The notes under the pieces are model-generated. The model searched no databases, was not told the origin of the DNA, and was given only the letters and a program-made list of their open reading frames with translations. A stretch of DNA of 64,000 nucleotides from Myxococcales bacterium (GTDB lineage: Bacteria > Myxococcota_A > Bradymonadia > UBA7976 > UBA1532): assembly GCA_002731825.1 (NCBI GenBank), contig PCCS01000012.1, positions 62,001-126,000 on the forward strand, read 5' to 3'. The position numbers were made by a program, and so were the translations under genes. Every line of letters starts with the position of its first letter. The first letter of the stretch is position 1. Of this stretch, positions 37,718 to 46,249 are shown in pieces.

Positions 37718-38870
37718 AGGTCACCTCCGAAGTGTCTATTTTGGTTTCTATACCAAGTGCATCGATGACCACAGAATTGACAGCAGTGGCGGCACTACCA
37801 GCCCCGAAAGCATCGATGGGTGGCTCGGTGCCAGGGTACGCTCTCGCTGCGGCCTGCTGGATTGCTTGGGGGTCGGAACCGACAAGACAGTTCCAGCTAT
37901 CGGTGAGCGTCTCAGGCCATTCTGTGGTATCTCGCATTGTTGTACACAGTCGGCGATGGAATAATGCCTCCTTTTGAAGCCCGCCAGAATCGGTGAGCAC
38001 ATGAACTGATGATGCGACCAACGCAGCGAAATCGATATAGCCCAGCGGTTCGATCACATGTAATTGGCCCTTCGGTTCAATATTGGATTCGACCATGGCT
38101 TTTTTTGTTCGCGGATGAAGCGGGAGAAAAACGGGCCAGTCCAATTGACCAAGAGTTTCGATCAGGCTCGCCAGGCGTTTCGGGTCATCTGTATTCGATG
38201 CTCGATGAAGTGTAGCAACACCGTATTGCCCGGTTTTAAGAATGTCCAGTTGCCCTCGTGAAAAATAGTCGGGCTTATCTGCCGCGGAGTCCGTTAAGTA
38301 TCGGGCTAATGGGCTCACCCAAGACCTGTTCAGTGCTCTCAAAGACGCGTCAAACATCACATCGCCGGTAAAATAGGCCCGATCGCCAAGCCCCTCTTGG
38401 TCAAGCTGCTTCATTGCTTTTTGTGTGGGGCAGAGGAGATGGCTTGACAGATGGTCGACTGCGATTCGGTTGATCTCCTCGGGCATTTGTCTATCGAAAG
38501 AGCGTAAGCCAGATTCGACATGAACGATTTTCCAACCGAGCTTTGCGGCCACAAGGGCGCCGGCCAACGTTGAGTTTGTATCACCATAAACGACGGCGAC
38601 CCCAGTGGGTCGTTCTTGCAAAAGTGGTTCCAAGCCCGTCAGCATGGCGGCCGTCTGACTCCCATGAGTGCCGCCACCTGCATTCAGATTATGGTGGGGT
38701 TTTGGAATCGCAAGCTCGTCAAAAAACACCGACGACATTGATGTGTCGTAATGTTGGCCGGTATGAATGATCACTGGTTCTATGTGATGACGCCACGCAT
38801 CAAGAACGACAGCCATCTTAACGAATTGTGGTCGTGCGCCGACAATGTGAACTAGGCTGGATGTGGTCAT
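37707..38870 (-). CDS. wecB: UDP-N-acetylglucosamine 2-epimerase (non-hydrolysing)
   Basis: A 387-aa enzyme converting UDP-GlcNAc to UDP-ManNAc for surface polysaccharides. Family segments: VGARPQFVKMAVV, VYGDTNSTLAGALVA, VESGLRSFDRQMPEEINR and TDSGGLQKEA. The track start at 38945 adds 25 residues with no homologous feel. ATG 38870 begins directly with MTTSSLVHIVGARPQ. The 215-base gap upstream to the next gene shows no feature. Confidence 0.94.
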   Translation of the reverse strand: MTTSSLVHIVGARPQFVKMAVVLDAWRHHIEPVIIHTGQHYDTSMSSVFFDELAIPKPHHNLNAGGGTHGSQTAAMLTGLEPLLQERPTGVAVVYGDTNSTLAGALVAAKLGWKIVHVESGLRSFDRQMPEEINRIAVDHLSSHLLCPTQKAMKQLDQEGLGDRAYFTGDVMFDASLRALNRSWVSPLARYLTDSAADKPDYFSRGQLDILKTGQYGVATLHRASNTDDPKRLASLIETLGQLDWPVFLPLHPRTKKAMVESNIEPKGQLHVIEPLGYIDFAALVASSVHVLTDSGGLQKEALFHRRLCTTMRDTTEWPETLTDSWNCLVGSDPQAIQQAAARAYPGTEPPIDAFGAGSAATAVNSVVIDALGIETKIDTSEVTYGV

Positions 38871-39086
38871 GCGTGGTCGACTTCCTTTCAAACCAAAGTG
38901 GACGTCCTGAGTCAGGTCTCCCTCACTCTGATAGCCCAATATCACTTTTTTTAGCTCATGTCCTTGTGTCGTTATCGACTATCTCAATCAAGGCCGATTG
39001 CAAATAGACAGACAACCGTCGGAAAAATGGTGACCGATCGATCCGCTTAGCTTAGGATATCGACAAAATTTCTGGAGGACTTGATT

Positions 39087-40031
39087 ATGTGGATGCGGAC
39101 ACTGGTATTGAGCTTTTTTGTGATGGGCTATTTCAGCGCGTGCGGCGGCAGTGACTCAGGAACCAGCGGTGCTGGTGGCGCGGGCGCCGAAGGCGGTACA
39201 GGTGGCGCGGGCGCCGAAGGCGGTGCTGGCGGCGCGGGTGCCGAAGGCGGTGCTGGTGGCGCGGGTGCCGAAGGCGGTACAGGTGGCGCGGGCGCCGAAG
39301 GCGGTGCTGGCGGCGCGGGTGCCGAAGGCGGTACAGGTGGCGCGGGTGCCGAAGGCGGTACAGGCGGCGCGGGTGCTGTGGGCGGTACAGGCGGTGCGGG
39401 TGCCGTGGGCGGTACAGGCGGTGCGGGTGCTGTGGGCGGTACAGGCGGTGCGGGCGCCGAAGGCGGTGCTGGCGGCGCGGGTGCCGAAGGCGGTGCTGGC
39501 GGCGCGGGTGCCGAAGGCGGTGCTGGTGGCGCGGGTGCCGAAGGCGGTGCTGGCGGCGCGGGTGCCGAAGGCGGTGCTGGCGGCGCGGGCGGTGCTGGCG
39601 GTGGCATGGAACCCTGCTTTGGTGAGGGCCAATTCGGTCGTAATGGACCCGACGCACTCCCGTGTTGCGATGGACTCGTTGAAGTTCAAGAATCGTATCC
39701 CAATCCAGACGGTGAGTGTGTGCCAGAAGCCAATGCATACACATGCTTACAATGTGGTGACGGTATTTGTGGTGATTTTGAAAACCATTGCAACTGCCCC
39801 AATGATTGCATGGAAATGGCCAATGAATGCGTCGCCGAAGGTCAAGCTGTGATGAATATTGACCAGCAATGCTGCCCTGGGCTGTTTCCTGTCGAATGTG
39901 TCATTCTCGGAGCAGACAACATGTGTTTCCCTTGTGCAGAACTGACACAGTACTGCTTAAATTGCGGTGATGGTGTTTGCGCTGAAGGCGAAAATCTCTG
40001 CAATTGTCCATTGGATTGTGAAGATATCTAA
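39087..40031 (+). CDS. Gly/Ala-repeat lipoprotein with CGDG cysteine repeats
   Basis: A 314-aa predicted lipoprotein: a signal ending in YFSACGG, then 15 in-frame nonapeptides GGAGAEGGT/A or GGAGAVGGT (about residues 30-164) and a Cys-rich C-terminus. The latter contains two copies of CGDGxCxxxENxCNCPxDC (LQCGDGICGDFENHCNCPNDC truncated form and LNCGDGVCAEGEN), each with six Cys, likely disulfide- or metal-stabilised. The layout suggests a surface-exposed flexible stalk carrying a compact head. GGAGG is 8 nt before ATG 39087, so the track's TTG 39081 is unnecessary. The function is unknown. It is flanked by wecB and a glycosyltransferase. Confidence 0.82.
   Translation: MWMRTLVLSFFVMGYFSACGGSDSGTSGAGGAGAEGGTGGAGAEGGAGGAGAEGGAGGAGAEGGTGGAGAEGGAGGAGAEGGTGGAGAEGGTGGAGAVGGTGGAGAVGGTGGAGAVGGTGGAGAEGGAGGAGAEGGAGGAGAEGGAGGAGAEGGAGGAGAEGGAGGAGGAGGGMEPCFGEGQFGRNGPDALPCCDGLVEVQESYPNPDGECVPEANAYTCLQCGDGICGDFENHCNCPNDCMEMANECVAEGQAVMNIDQQCCPGLFPVECVILGADNMCFPCAELTQYCLNCGDGVCAEGENLCNCPLDCEDI
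39174..39578 (+). repeat. Coding minisatellite, 15 x 27 bp
   Basis: Fifteen consecutive 27-nt units of the type GGCGCGGGYGCCGAAGGCGGT plus ACA/GCT, with three central units in which GAA is replaced by GTG (E to V). Variation is almost all at third positions or in these types, so units have been shuffled or expanded in blocks. The length is a multiple of 3 and keeps frame. Long Pro- and Arg/His-rich ORFs on the other frames here are shadows. Confidence 0.95.
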
Positions 40032-40068
40032 ATGCTGACTCTCGCCTGGCGCTTTTGATCCGGTCAGA

Positions 40069-41301
40069 CTAACGCCCGGTGACTTCATCCAATAACGCAG
40101 CCGTTCGCTCAGCCATCATATCAGCTGAGTAGCGGCGCAGTGCGTCTTTTTTTGGCGTGAACGGTACCGTGTCTGAAGCGATTTGAAACAAGGCGTCGCG
40201 CAGTGTATCCGAATCCGATGACCAGCGTCCGACGCCGCAGCTTTTGATCAATGTAGCGGCATCGGAGCCAGGAGGCCCATATCCGATAATGGGTCGGTCC
40301 ATTTCAAGATAGTCAAAGATTTTAGCGCTTAACGCCGTCTTATGTTCGTTGCCAATGATGAGTAAAAGTGCTGCAGATCCAGCCATAATCGGTGCCAATT
40401 CATTGGCCGGGATCCGTTGGCCATGAGACACCCGATCTGGCATGGGATGACGGTCTAGAAAGCGTCTCGCTGCCGGATCAAGCTCACCGAATATCTTGAG
40501 TTGAAGGGGCGGCAGCTCCGCGTTGCACGTATGGAGAGTTTCGAGAATGGGTTTCATGCTCCTCGATCCGTAGCACGCACCCGCATAAACAAGGGTTGGT
40601 ATGGCATGGGTGGTTGGTTTATCGAAGACAACATCGGTTGGGTCGAAACCATTTGGTATGACAACCCAATTGGCAGACGGACCCGGTGAGAAGGCGGCAA
40701 CATTGCGGGCGAGCATGTTGGTGTTGACATAAGAGACCGCGTCCGCCGAATCCAATAACTTCGCCTCTAATTTACGAATGGCCCGGCGAGAGGGACCGAT
40801 TGGAATTCGTTTCCGTTTCAAGTCGACAGTCCACGGGTCTCTATAGTCAAGAATCAGGGGTACGTTCAATTGCTTTGCGATGGCAGTACCTACGCAGAAC
40901 ATGCCAAAAGGACCCCCTGTTACCCATACACATTGAATGTTTTCAAGTCCTCGAGCCGCTCGCTTAGCGGCGCGAGTCCAAGCGGGATATTGATCGGGTT
41001 TAAGAAGCTCAGATATCACACGATTGATGGGCTTAGCGACCAGCTTTGGTAATCGACGTAGACCCTGCGCGAGTTTGGTACTCGGTATCAATGCTGAGAC
41101 TCGATGGACCTCGATGTCCGGAACCGAGAGCGATGGATCTAAATTTGGAGCTTTTCGAAAGACCGAATCGGGTTCGGGTGTCATGACGATCGGTTGCCAT
41201 CCTAGGTCTGGAAGGCGCCTTGCGAGACGCAGCGGACGGCGAACACCAACACGCGCCACCGGTGGCCATGCAGCCGTCAGCATCAAAACCTGTTTCGTCA
41301 T
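40069..41301 (-). CDS. Glycosyltransferase family 4-like protein
   Basis: A 410-aa GT-B fold protein. The N-terminal domain begins LMLTAAWPPVARVGVRRPLRLARRL. The C-terminal nucleotide-sugar domain has LVYAGACYGSRSMKPILE and an Asp/Pro-rich end (FDYLEMDRPIIGYGPPGSDAA). The sugar donor and acceptor are unknown. ATG 41301 overlaps the dksA-like stop (ATGA); the track's start is 18 codons earlier, inside that gene. It is last in the rlmL-like / E1 / dksA-like unit. Confidence 0.88.
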   Translation of the reverse strand: MTKQVLMLTAAWPPVARVGVRRPLRLARRLPDLGWQPIVMTPEPDSVFRKAPNLDPSLSVPDIEVHRVSALIPSTKLAQGLRRLPKLVAKPINRVISELLKPDQYPAWTRAAKRAARGLENIQCVWVTGGPFGMFCVGTAIAKQLNVPLILDYRDPWTVDLKRKRIPIGPSRRAIRKLEAKLLDSADAVSYVNTNMLARNVAAFSPGPSANWVVIPNGFDPTDVVFDKPTTHAIPTLVYAGACYGSRSMKPILETLHTCNAELPPLQLKIFGELDPAARRFLDRHPMPDRVSHGQRIPANELAPIMAGSAALLLIIGNEHKTALSAKIFDYLEMDRPIIGYGPPGSDAATLIKSCGVGRWSSDSDTLRDALFQIASDTVPFTPKKDALRRYSADMMAERTAALLDEVTGR

Positions 41302-41669
41302 GGCTGACTTCGACGTATTTCTAGATGGGATTGGCATTCTAAACAGACGGTACATTCAGGCTGCGCCTGCAACCGACGCCAGCCAATGACCTCCTCGCAT
41401 CGAAGGCAGAGTCCATATTCTCCTGCGTCTATGGCGCTGAGGGCCGCACGAACTTTCTTTAATCTGAGATTTTGTCGACGACGATTTGCTTCAACCATCT
41501 TTTGTTGCTGGATGGCGTCAATACGAGATAGACGGCCCACAGATTGTTGATCAAGCACGACTGGCTGAGCGGCCTCTTTGGACTGTCTGAGGACCGTGTC
41601 TAGCTCAATTTCAAGCCGACGTAGAGCATCAGTTTGTTCTTGAATTTGGGTGGCGGTCAATTCGCTCAT
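41298..41669 (-). CDS. DksA/TraR-family zinc-finger protein
   Basis: A 123-aa protein with an N-terminal coiled-coil helix (QIQEQTDALRRLEIELDTVLRQ) and a C-terminal C4 zinc finger (CLRCEEVIGWRRLQAQPECTVCLEC). These proteins insert into the RNA polymerase secondary channel and modulate initiation with ppGpp. The tip of the coiled coil lacks an obvious Asp-x-x-Asp-Ala motif as in true DksA, so it may be a divergent regulator. It is in an unusual place, between a dehydrogenase E1 gene and a glycosyltransferase with which it overlaps by 4 nt. Confidence 0.86.
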   Translation of the reverse strand: MSELTATQIQEQTDALRRLEIELDTVLRQSKEAAQPVVLDQQSVGRLSRIDAIQQQKMVEANRRRQNLRLKKVRAALSAIDAGEYGLCLRCEEVIGWRRLQAQPECTVCLECQSHLEIRRSQP

Positions 41670-41708
41670 CGTCGGGCAGGAACCTTCAACAACGTCAATT
41701 AGCCTCTA

Positions 41709-43694
41709 TTAGTACATCAATAGCGACGAGATTTCTTTATCCACTTTTTGGATGGGTAGAAATTGAGCTTCTAAGCCCTGAGCAAATGGGACGGGGGTAT
41801 CGAGGCTACCGAGACGGCGGACCGGGGCATCGAGCCATTCGAAGCACGCGTCTGAAATCTGCGCTGCGATCTCGCCTCCGAATCCACCTGATACTTGCGC
41901 TTCATGTAGAACCAACACGCGACCCGTTTTCTTGACGGATTGGAATACTAAGTCGTCGTCCCACGGCTTTATCGTTCGCAAATCGATCACTTCGATCTCA
42001 GCGCCTTTTTGGGCGAACCGTTCTGCTGCAGCCATCGCCCAGTGAACAGCCCAGCCATAGGCGACCACCGTCAAGTCGGACCCGGAACGCACGATGCAGC
42101 CTCGACCGATGTCTAATTCATATGGGTCTTCTGGGACAGGTTCAGTATTCGAACGATACAGCTTCTTATGTTCGAGAAATAGGACAGGGTTAGGATCGCT
42201 GAAGGCGGCGAGCAATAAGCCTTTTGCATCGTATGCATTGGCCGGTGCGACAATTTTTAATCCTGGGGTTGAGACAAACCAGGATTCAACGCATTGCGAA
42301 TGAAATGGACCTGCGCCTACACCGCCACCGAATGGGGCTCGAATCACAACCGGAACCGAGGCCCCCCAGCGATAATGAGTTGGAGCAAGGTTGTGGACGA
42401 TTTGATTAAACGCGCATGAGATGAAGTCAGCAAATTGGATCTCAACCATGGGTTTTGCACCGGTCAGAGCAAGACCAAGAGCGCAGCCAACAGCCCCTGA
42501 TTCTATGATAGGGGTATTGCGGACCCTCTTGGGGCCAAAGCGTTTAACCAGACCCTCTGTTGCTTTAAATACGCCCCCATACTCGGCAATGTCTTGCCCC
42601 ATGAGAATCGTCGAATTGTCCCGTTCCATTTGAGTGATGAGGGCATCCCGTATGGCATCGACATAACGGGTTTGGGGACCGGACTTTTTGGGTGCTGATT
42701 TTGGATGTGGTGCGCTCCGATAGACGTCCGCCAGTTCATGTTCCGGAGAGGATTGCGCCGCTGGCGCCGCTAACTGCTTTCTGATTTCTAAGTCAACCAG
42801 ATCTTCGAGTCGCTCTCGTATCAAATTTTGTGTTGATGCCAACACTGTCCCTCGGTCGATCAGTGTCTTTTCTAAGCGAGTAATCGGGTCTTTTTCCGCC
42901 CATCGGCTCATCAGTTCATCGGGTACATAGGCTGTTCCAGAGGCCTCTTCATGGCCCCGCATTCGAAATGTCATGCATTCGATTAATGTAGGGCCTTCAC
43001 CTTTTCGCGCTCGCAGAGCCGCTGACGACACGGCCTCGATGACATCATATATGCAATTTCCATCGACCATGACGCCCGGCATGCCATAGCCAGTGGCTCG
43101 GTGATGCAATTCTGAACATGCATATTGCTCCTTGGTGGGCGTGGATAATGCGTATTGATTGTTTTCCACCATGAAGATGACCGGAAGGGTCCACGTTGCG
43201 GCTAGATTCATCGCTTCATGAACATCGCCTTCGCTGCTCGTGCCATCACCTAAGAACACAAGCGCGATTTTTTTGCTTTCATCCATTTGCGATGCCAAAG
43301 CAAGACCGCATGCCACAGGGCACATGGCGCCTAGATGACTGATCATACCGACGATAGAATGAGACAAAAGGCCGAAATGGAAACTTCGATCTCGGCCGCC
43401 CGTGAAACCACCTTGCCGACCAAGCAGCTGCTGGAAAAGTTGGTCTAGCGCCACATTCCGGGTGGTAAATACACCTAGATTACGATGAAGCGGCAGCACA
43501 AAATCGTCATCGTTAAGCGCCCATGTTGCGCCCACCGCAACCGCCTCTTGTCCAATCCCCGAGAACCACTTGGATAAGCGGCCCTGGCGCAGGAGGATCA
43601 ACATGCGTTCTTCGATCACGCGGGGGAGGAGCAGCGCGCGGTACAGCTCAAGGTCGGCGTTGCGCATCCCATCTGCATCGTTTTTCATCGTCAT
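41709..43694 (-). CDS. Second fused alpha-beta E1 of a 2-oxoacid dehydrogenase
   Basis: A 661-aa TPP enzyme with E1-alpha (about 10-320) joined to E1-beta (about 335-661). The TPP site GDGTSSEGDVHEAMNLA...NNQYALS is intact, and TFRMRGHEEASG is the typical alpha loop. The beta half has MGQDIAEYGGVFKATEGL and LVLHEAQVSGGFGGEIA. A branched-chain 2-oxoacid specificity is suggested by overall resemblance but not proven. ATG 43694 overlaps the upstream methyltransferase stop, with GGAGG close by. The E1 at 18.6 kb shares the architecture but differs in length and linker. No E2 or E3 is present. Confidence 0.92.
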   Translation of the reverse strand: MTMKNDADGMRNADLELYRALLLPRVIEERMLILLRQGRLSKWFSGIGQEAVAVGATWALNDDDFVLPLHRNLGVFTTRNVALDQLFQQLLGRQGGFTGGRDRSFHFGLLSHSIVGMISHLGAMCPVACGLALASQMDESKKIALVFLGDGTSSEGDVHEAMNLAATWTLPVIFMVENNQYALSTPTKEQYACSELHHRATGYGMPGVMVDGNCIYDVIEAVSSAALRARKGEGPTLIECMTFRMRGHEEASGTAYVPDELMSRWAEKDPITRLEKTLIDRGTVLASTQNLIRERLEDLVDLEIRKQLAAPAAQSSPEHELADVYRSAPHPKSAPKKSGPQTRYVDAIRDALITQMERDNSTILMGQDIAEYGGVFKATEGLVKRFGPKRVRNTPIIESGAVGCALGLALTGAKPMVEIQFADFISCAFNQIVHNLAPTHYRWGASVPVVIRAPFGGGVGAGPFHSQCVESWFVSTPGLKIVAPANAYDAKGLLLAAFSDPNPVLFLEHKKLYRSNTEPVPEDPYELDIGRGCIVRSGSDLTVVAYGWAVHWAMAAAERFAQKGAEIEVIDLRTIKPWDDDLVFQSVKKTGRVLVLHEAQVSGGFGGEIAAQISDACFEWLDAPVRRLGSLDTPVPFAQGLEAQFLPIQKVDKEISSLLMY

Positions 43695-44731
43695 TGGCCC
43701 TCCGGTTCCATGACGACAAAATTAAGTTTTAGGCCCCCATTGCTGATTGGAACCACTCGGCTTGGCGGCCGCTTAAGCGCACTGAGCGCCCTTGGGGATG
43801 AGACAATAATACCCGCCGACCAGGTCTTAAATTCCGTTGAGAGTAAGAGCCCCAATTGGTCGTACGCTCGCGGGTTTTTAGCCCGCCTGCCATAGGGTGG
43901 GTTACAGATGAGTAACCCGGCGTCTACAGGGGCTTTGAGTCGGCTTGTATCCAGAGTTTCTAGACTTGGGTTTACGCCCGCACGCTCCGTATTGCGCTGG
44001 GCGATATCGATGGTGTCCTGGTTTCTATCACGGCCTAAAATGAGGGTTGGCACCGCCTTCAAAACCCGAGGTTGGTCCTGTTTTTTACACCATTTTTCAC
44101 ACTCGAATTGACGCCCCATCCCGGGCGGGATGTCGGCTGCTCTGAGTGCGGCTTCAATTGGGAAAGTACCGCTTCCACACATCGGGTCGACAAGAGCTAT
44201 ACCGGGTGTCCAGCCTGCGACCCTCAAGAGCAGTGAAGCCAGTGTCTCCCGCAGAGGCGCCGGGCCTGTCTCAAGTCTCCATCCCCGCCGATGTAAGCGT
44301 TCTCCGGAGGTATCTATGCTGACGGTACAGCGATCTCGATGGATTCGAACGTACAACTCAGTCGAGCCCTGATTGACCCATCGATTCACTCGGTCTTTGA
44401 CGGCATCCGAGTGATACAGTCTACTTTTGCTGCAGCTGACGTGCGCGGTCAGGCCACCAAAATCATCGAGTTCGAGTTTTTTAAACCCTCGTTCTAACGC
44501 CTGAAAAGTAGGGGCTGGGAAACGCCCAACACGTTGTAAAATTCGAGTTGGACACCGCAGAGTCAGATTGGCGCTTATTGGGTGGCCAACGAAGGATACA
44601 CCGCCGACTTCGATTTGAACCCGCTTGAATCCATTCCCTTTAATTTCGTCCGCAGTCCATGTTTCTAAACCGGGTGGGCAAACAGCGAACAACTCGGTGC
44701 GTTGATAGGTCAACTGTAGGCCCCCGTTCAT
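43691..44731 (-). CDS. THUMP-domain N-methyltransferase (RlmL/TrmN-like)
   Basis: A 346-aa RNA methyltransferase: an N-terminal THUMP-type region (about 60-155, ending RDRCTVSIDTSGERLHRRG) and a Rossmann MTase domain with DPMCGSGTFPIEAAL (SAM motif) and NPPYGRR (motif IV, N6-adenine/N2-guanine type). It resembles the N-terminal half of RlmL, which makes m2G2445 in 23S rRNA, but a tRNA target as in TrmN is equally possible. A TTG six codons in, with GGGGG before it, is an alternative start. Confidence 0.88.
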   Translation of the reverse strand: MNGGLQLTYQRTELFAVCPPGLETWTADEIKGNGFKRVQIEVGGVSFVGHPISANLTLRCPTRILQRVGRFPAPTFQALERGFKKLELDDFGGLTAHVSCSKSRLYHSDAVKDRVNRWVNQGSTELYVRIHRDRCTVSIDTSGERLHRRGWRLETGPAPLRETLASLLLRVAGWTPGIALVDPMCGSGTFPIEAALRAADIPPGMGRQFECEKWCKKQDQPRVLKAVPTLILGRDRNQDTIDIAQRNTERAGVNPSLETLDTSRLKAPVDAGLLICNPPYGRRAKNPRAYDQLGLLLSTEFKTWSAGIIVSSPRALSALKRPPSRVVPISNGGLKLNFVVMEPEGQ

Positions 44732-44886
44732 TTACACCGTTGCCGCGTGGTCTCGACTACAAACGCGGCTCGGGTTGGAATAGAATAAGCATCATCGCAA
44801 TTACTGTATGCCGACTCTCATTCCAGGCCAAGGAACGATTACCATGTGGGCGCATTGGCGCAGCGGAAATGTTGGTCAACTTGGGT

Positions 44887-44966
44887 GCGTTTGGGTTCGG
44901 TTCAGTTCCCAAACCGCTAAACAACCAGTTTGCTGTAGACATTGTCGAATGTAAGAATTATCTTAC
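44887..44966 (+). promoter_or_regulatory. Hairpin and GTAAG/CTTAC dyad upstream of tolQ
   Basis: The 290-base gap 44732-45021 holds a stem GCGTTTGGG/CCCAAACCGC (44887-44917, one bulge) and a dyad GTAAG-N6-CTTAC (44951-44966), followed by three TTACCTT copies. Position suggests control of the tol operon, but no regulator can be named. I could not fit a confident -35/-10 pair. Confidence 0.3.
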
Positions 44967-45021
44967 CTTGGATTACCTTACCTTTCATTATCGCTCATTC
45001 TAATGCGTCAGGAAGCCCAGA

Positions 45022-45741
45022 ATGGAGACAACACTTATCGAACTGATGACCGTCAGCACACCAGCGGATGACGTCTCAATCTCAAACCTTCTCTTAAAAG
45101 CCTCGCCAGTTGTCAAAGGTGTGCTGGTGATCTTGGTCGCGATGTCACTTATCGTTTGGTACATCATAATCTACAAATGGCTCTATTTGAGACGGGCTAG
45201 AAAAGAGTCTGAACGGTTTATGAAAACCTTCTGGGACTCAAAGCGTCTCGACGAGATCTACCGAACCAGTGACGACCTAAAGTACAGCCCAACCAGTCAA
45301 GTCTTTCGTGCGGGTTATGTCGAACTCACCAAGTTAAAAAGTGGGAAATCTGGCGATACCATGCACGAACAAATGGGTGACCTGGAAAATATTGAACGCG
45401 CCTTGCGCAGGGCCATCAATGCGGAGTCCATCCATTTAGAGAAATTGACGTCTTTCTTGGCTACAACCGCGAGTGCGGCCCCGTTTATCGGCCTGTTCGG
45501 AACGGTTTGGGGCATTATGGTGTCCTTTCTGAACATCTACAAGAAGGGGGATGCGTCTCTGCTGACTGTCGCGCCTGGTATTGCGGAGGCATTGGTCGCC
45601 ACAGCCATTGGCCTTGTGGCTGCCATTCCGTCGGTGATCGCCTACAACTGGTTGGTTGGACGAATCAGGACTTTGCAGGCCGAGATGGAAAACTTTGGGA
45701 ATGATTTTCTCAATATCGTTCGGCGACACTTCTTCAACTGA
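45022..45741 (+). CDS. tolQ: Tol-Pal motor protein TolQ
   Basis: A 239-aa ExbB/TolQ family inner-membrane protein with three TM helices (about 38-58, 140-160 and 178-200). Conserved TASAAPFIGLFGTVWGIM and the TM3 segment EALVATAIGLVAAIPSVIAYN mark the proton channel with TolR. It is the first gene of tolQRAB-pal, with AGGAAG upstream. ybgC is absent before it. Confidence 0.95.
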   Translation: METTLIELMTVSTPADDVSISNLLLKASPVVKGVLVILVAMSLIVWYIIIYKWLYLRRARKESERFMKTFWDSKRLDEIYRTSDDLKYSPTSQVFRAGYVELTKLKSGKSGDTMHEQMGDLENIERALRRAINAESIHLEKLTSFLATTASAAPFIGLFGTVWGIMVSFLNIYKKGDASLLTVAPGIAEALVATAIGLVAAIPSVIAYNWLVGRIRTLQAEMENFGNDFLNIVRRHFFN

Positions 45742-45766
45742 ATGATTCGATTGGAGTAGATGAACC

Positions 45767-46249
45767 GTGGGTATGCAGACCGGAAATCAGCGAGCCGCAA
45801 TGAGTGAGATCAACGTAACGCCTCTTGTAGACGTCATGTTGGTTCTCCTCATTGTGTTCATGGTCACGACGCCTATCATGGTCGAGGAAATGACCAAAAA
45901 AGAAGTGGAAATAAACCTTCCAGCAACCCGAGCACCAGCGCCAATGAAGCCGTCGGATACGTTGGTCGTTGTCAGACGAGATCAGACAATCTCATTGTCC
46001 ATGGGTCAAGGCGAGACGGAGTTGGCCAATTGTGGGTCCGATGCCGAGGCTCAGTATGTCAACTGTCTACAGCAACTTGAGACAGCGGTCGCCAACAACC
46101 AGCCATTGCAAGATTCCGATCGAATCCTCGTCTATGCCGAGGATGGTTTGGGATATACGTTTGCCGTTAAAATTTTTGCGAGCATCAAGCGGTCCGGAAA
46201 AAAGAAACTGTTTTTGATCACAAATCCCGAAGCGGTCTCAAACAAATGA
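45767..46249 (+). CDS. tolR: Tol-Pal motor protein TolR
   Basis: A 160-aa ExbD/TolR protein with one TM helix (about 23-43) containing the essential proton-carrying Asp in NVTPLVDVMLVLLIVFM. The periplasmic part includes two Cys (NCG, NCLQQ) that may form a disulfide, an uncommon trait. It starts with GTG, 25 nt after tolQ, and overlaps tolA by 4 nt. Confidence 0.95.
   Translation: MGMQTGNQRAAMSEINVTPLVDVMLVLLIVFMVTTPIMVEEMTKKEVEINLPATRAPAPMKPSDTLVVVRRDQTISLSMGQGETELANCGSDAEAQYVNCLQQLETAVANNQPLQDSDRILVYAEDGLGYTFAVKIFASIKRSGKKKLFLITNPEAVSNK

Noticed and set aside
39174-39578. CRISPR array
   Set aside because: Units are directly abutting with no spacers and are in a coding frame.
39128-39852. 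Long Pro/Ala-, Arg/His- and Thr-rich ORFs on other frames of the minisatellite
   Set aside because: They are forced open by the 27-bp repeat; only the 39087 frame has a signal peptide, ribosome site and a sensible C-terminus.
44890-44917. T-arm-like hairpin suggesting a tRNA
   Set aside because: The loop is 12 nt and no acceptor, D or anticodon arms can be built around it.
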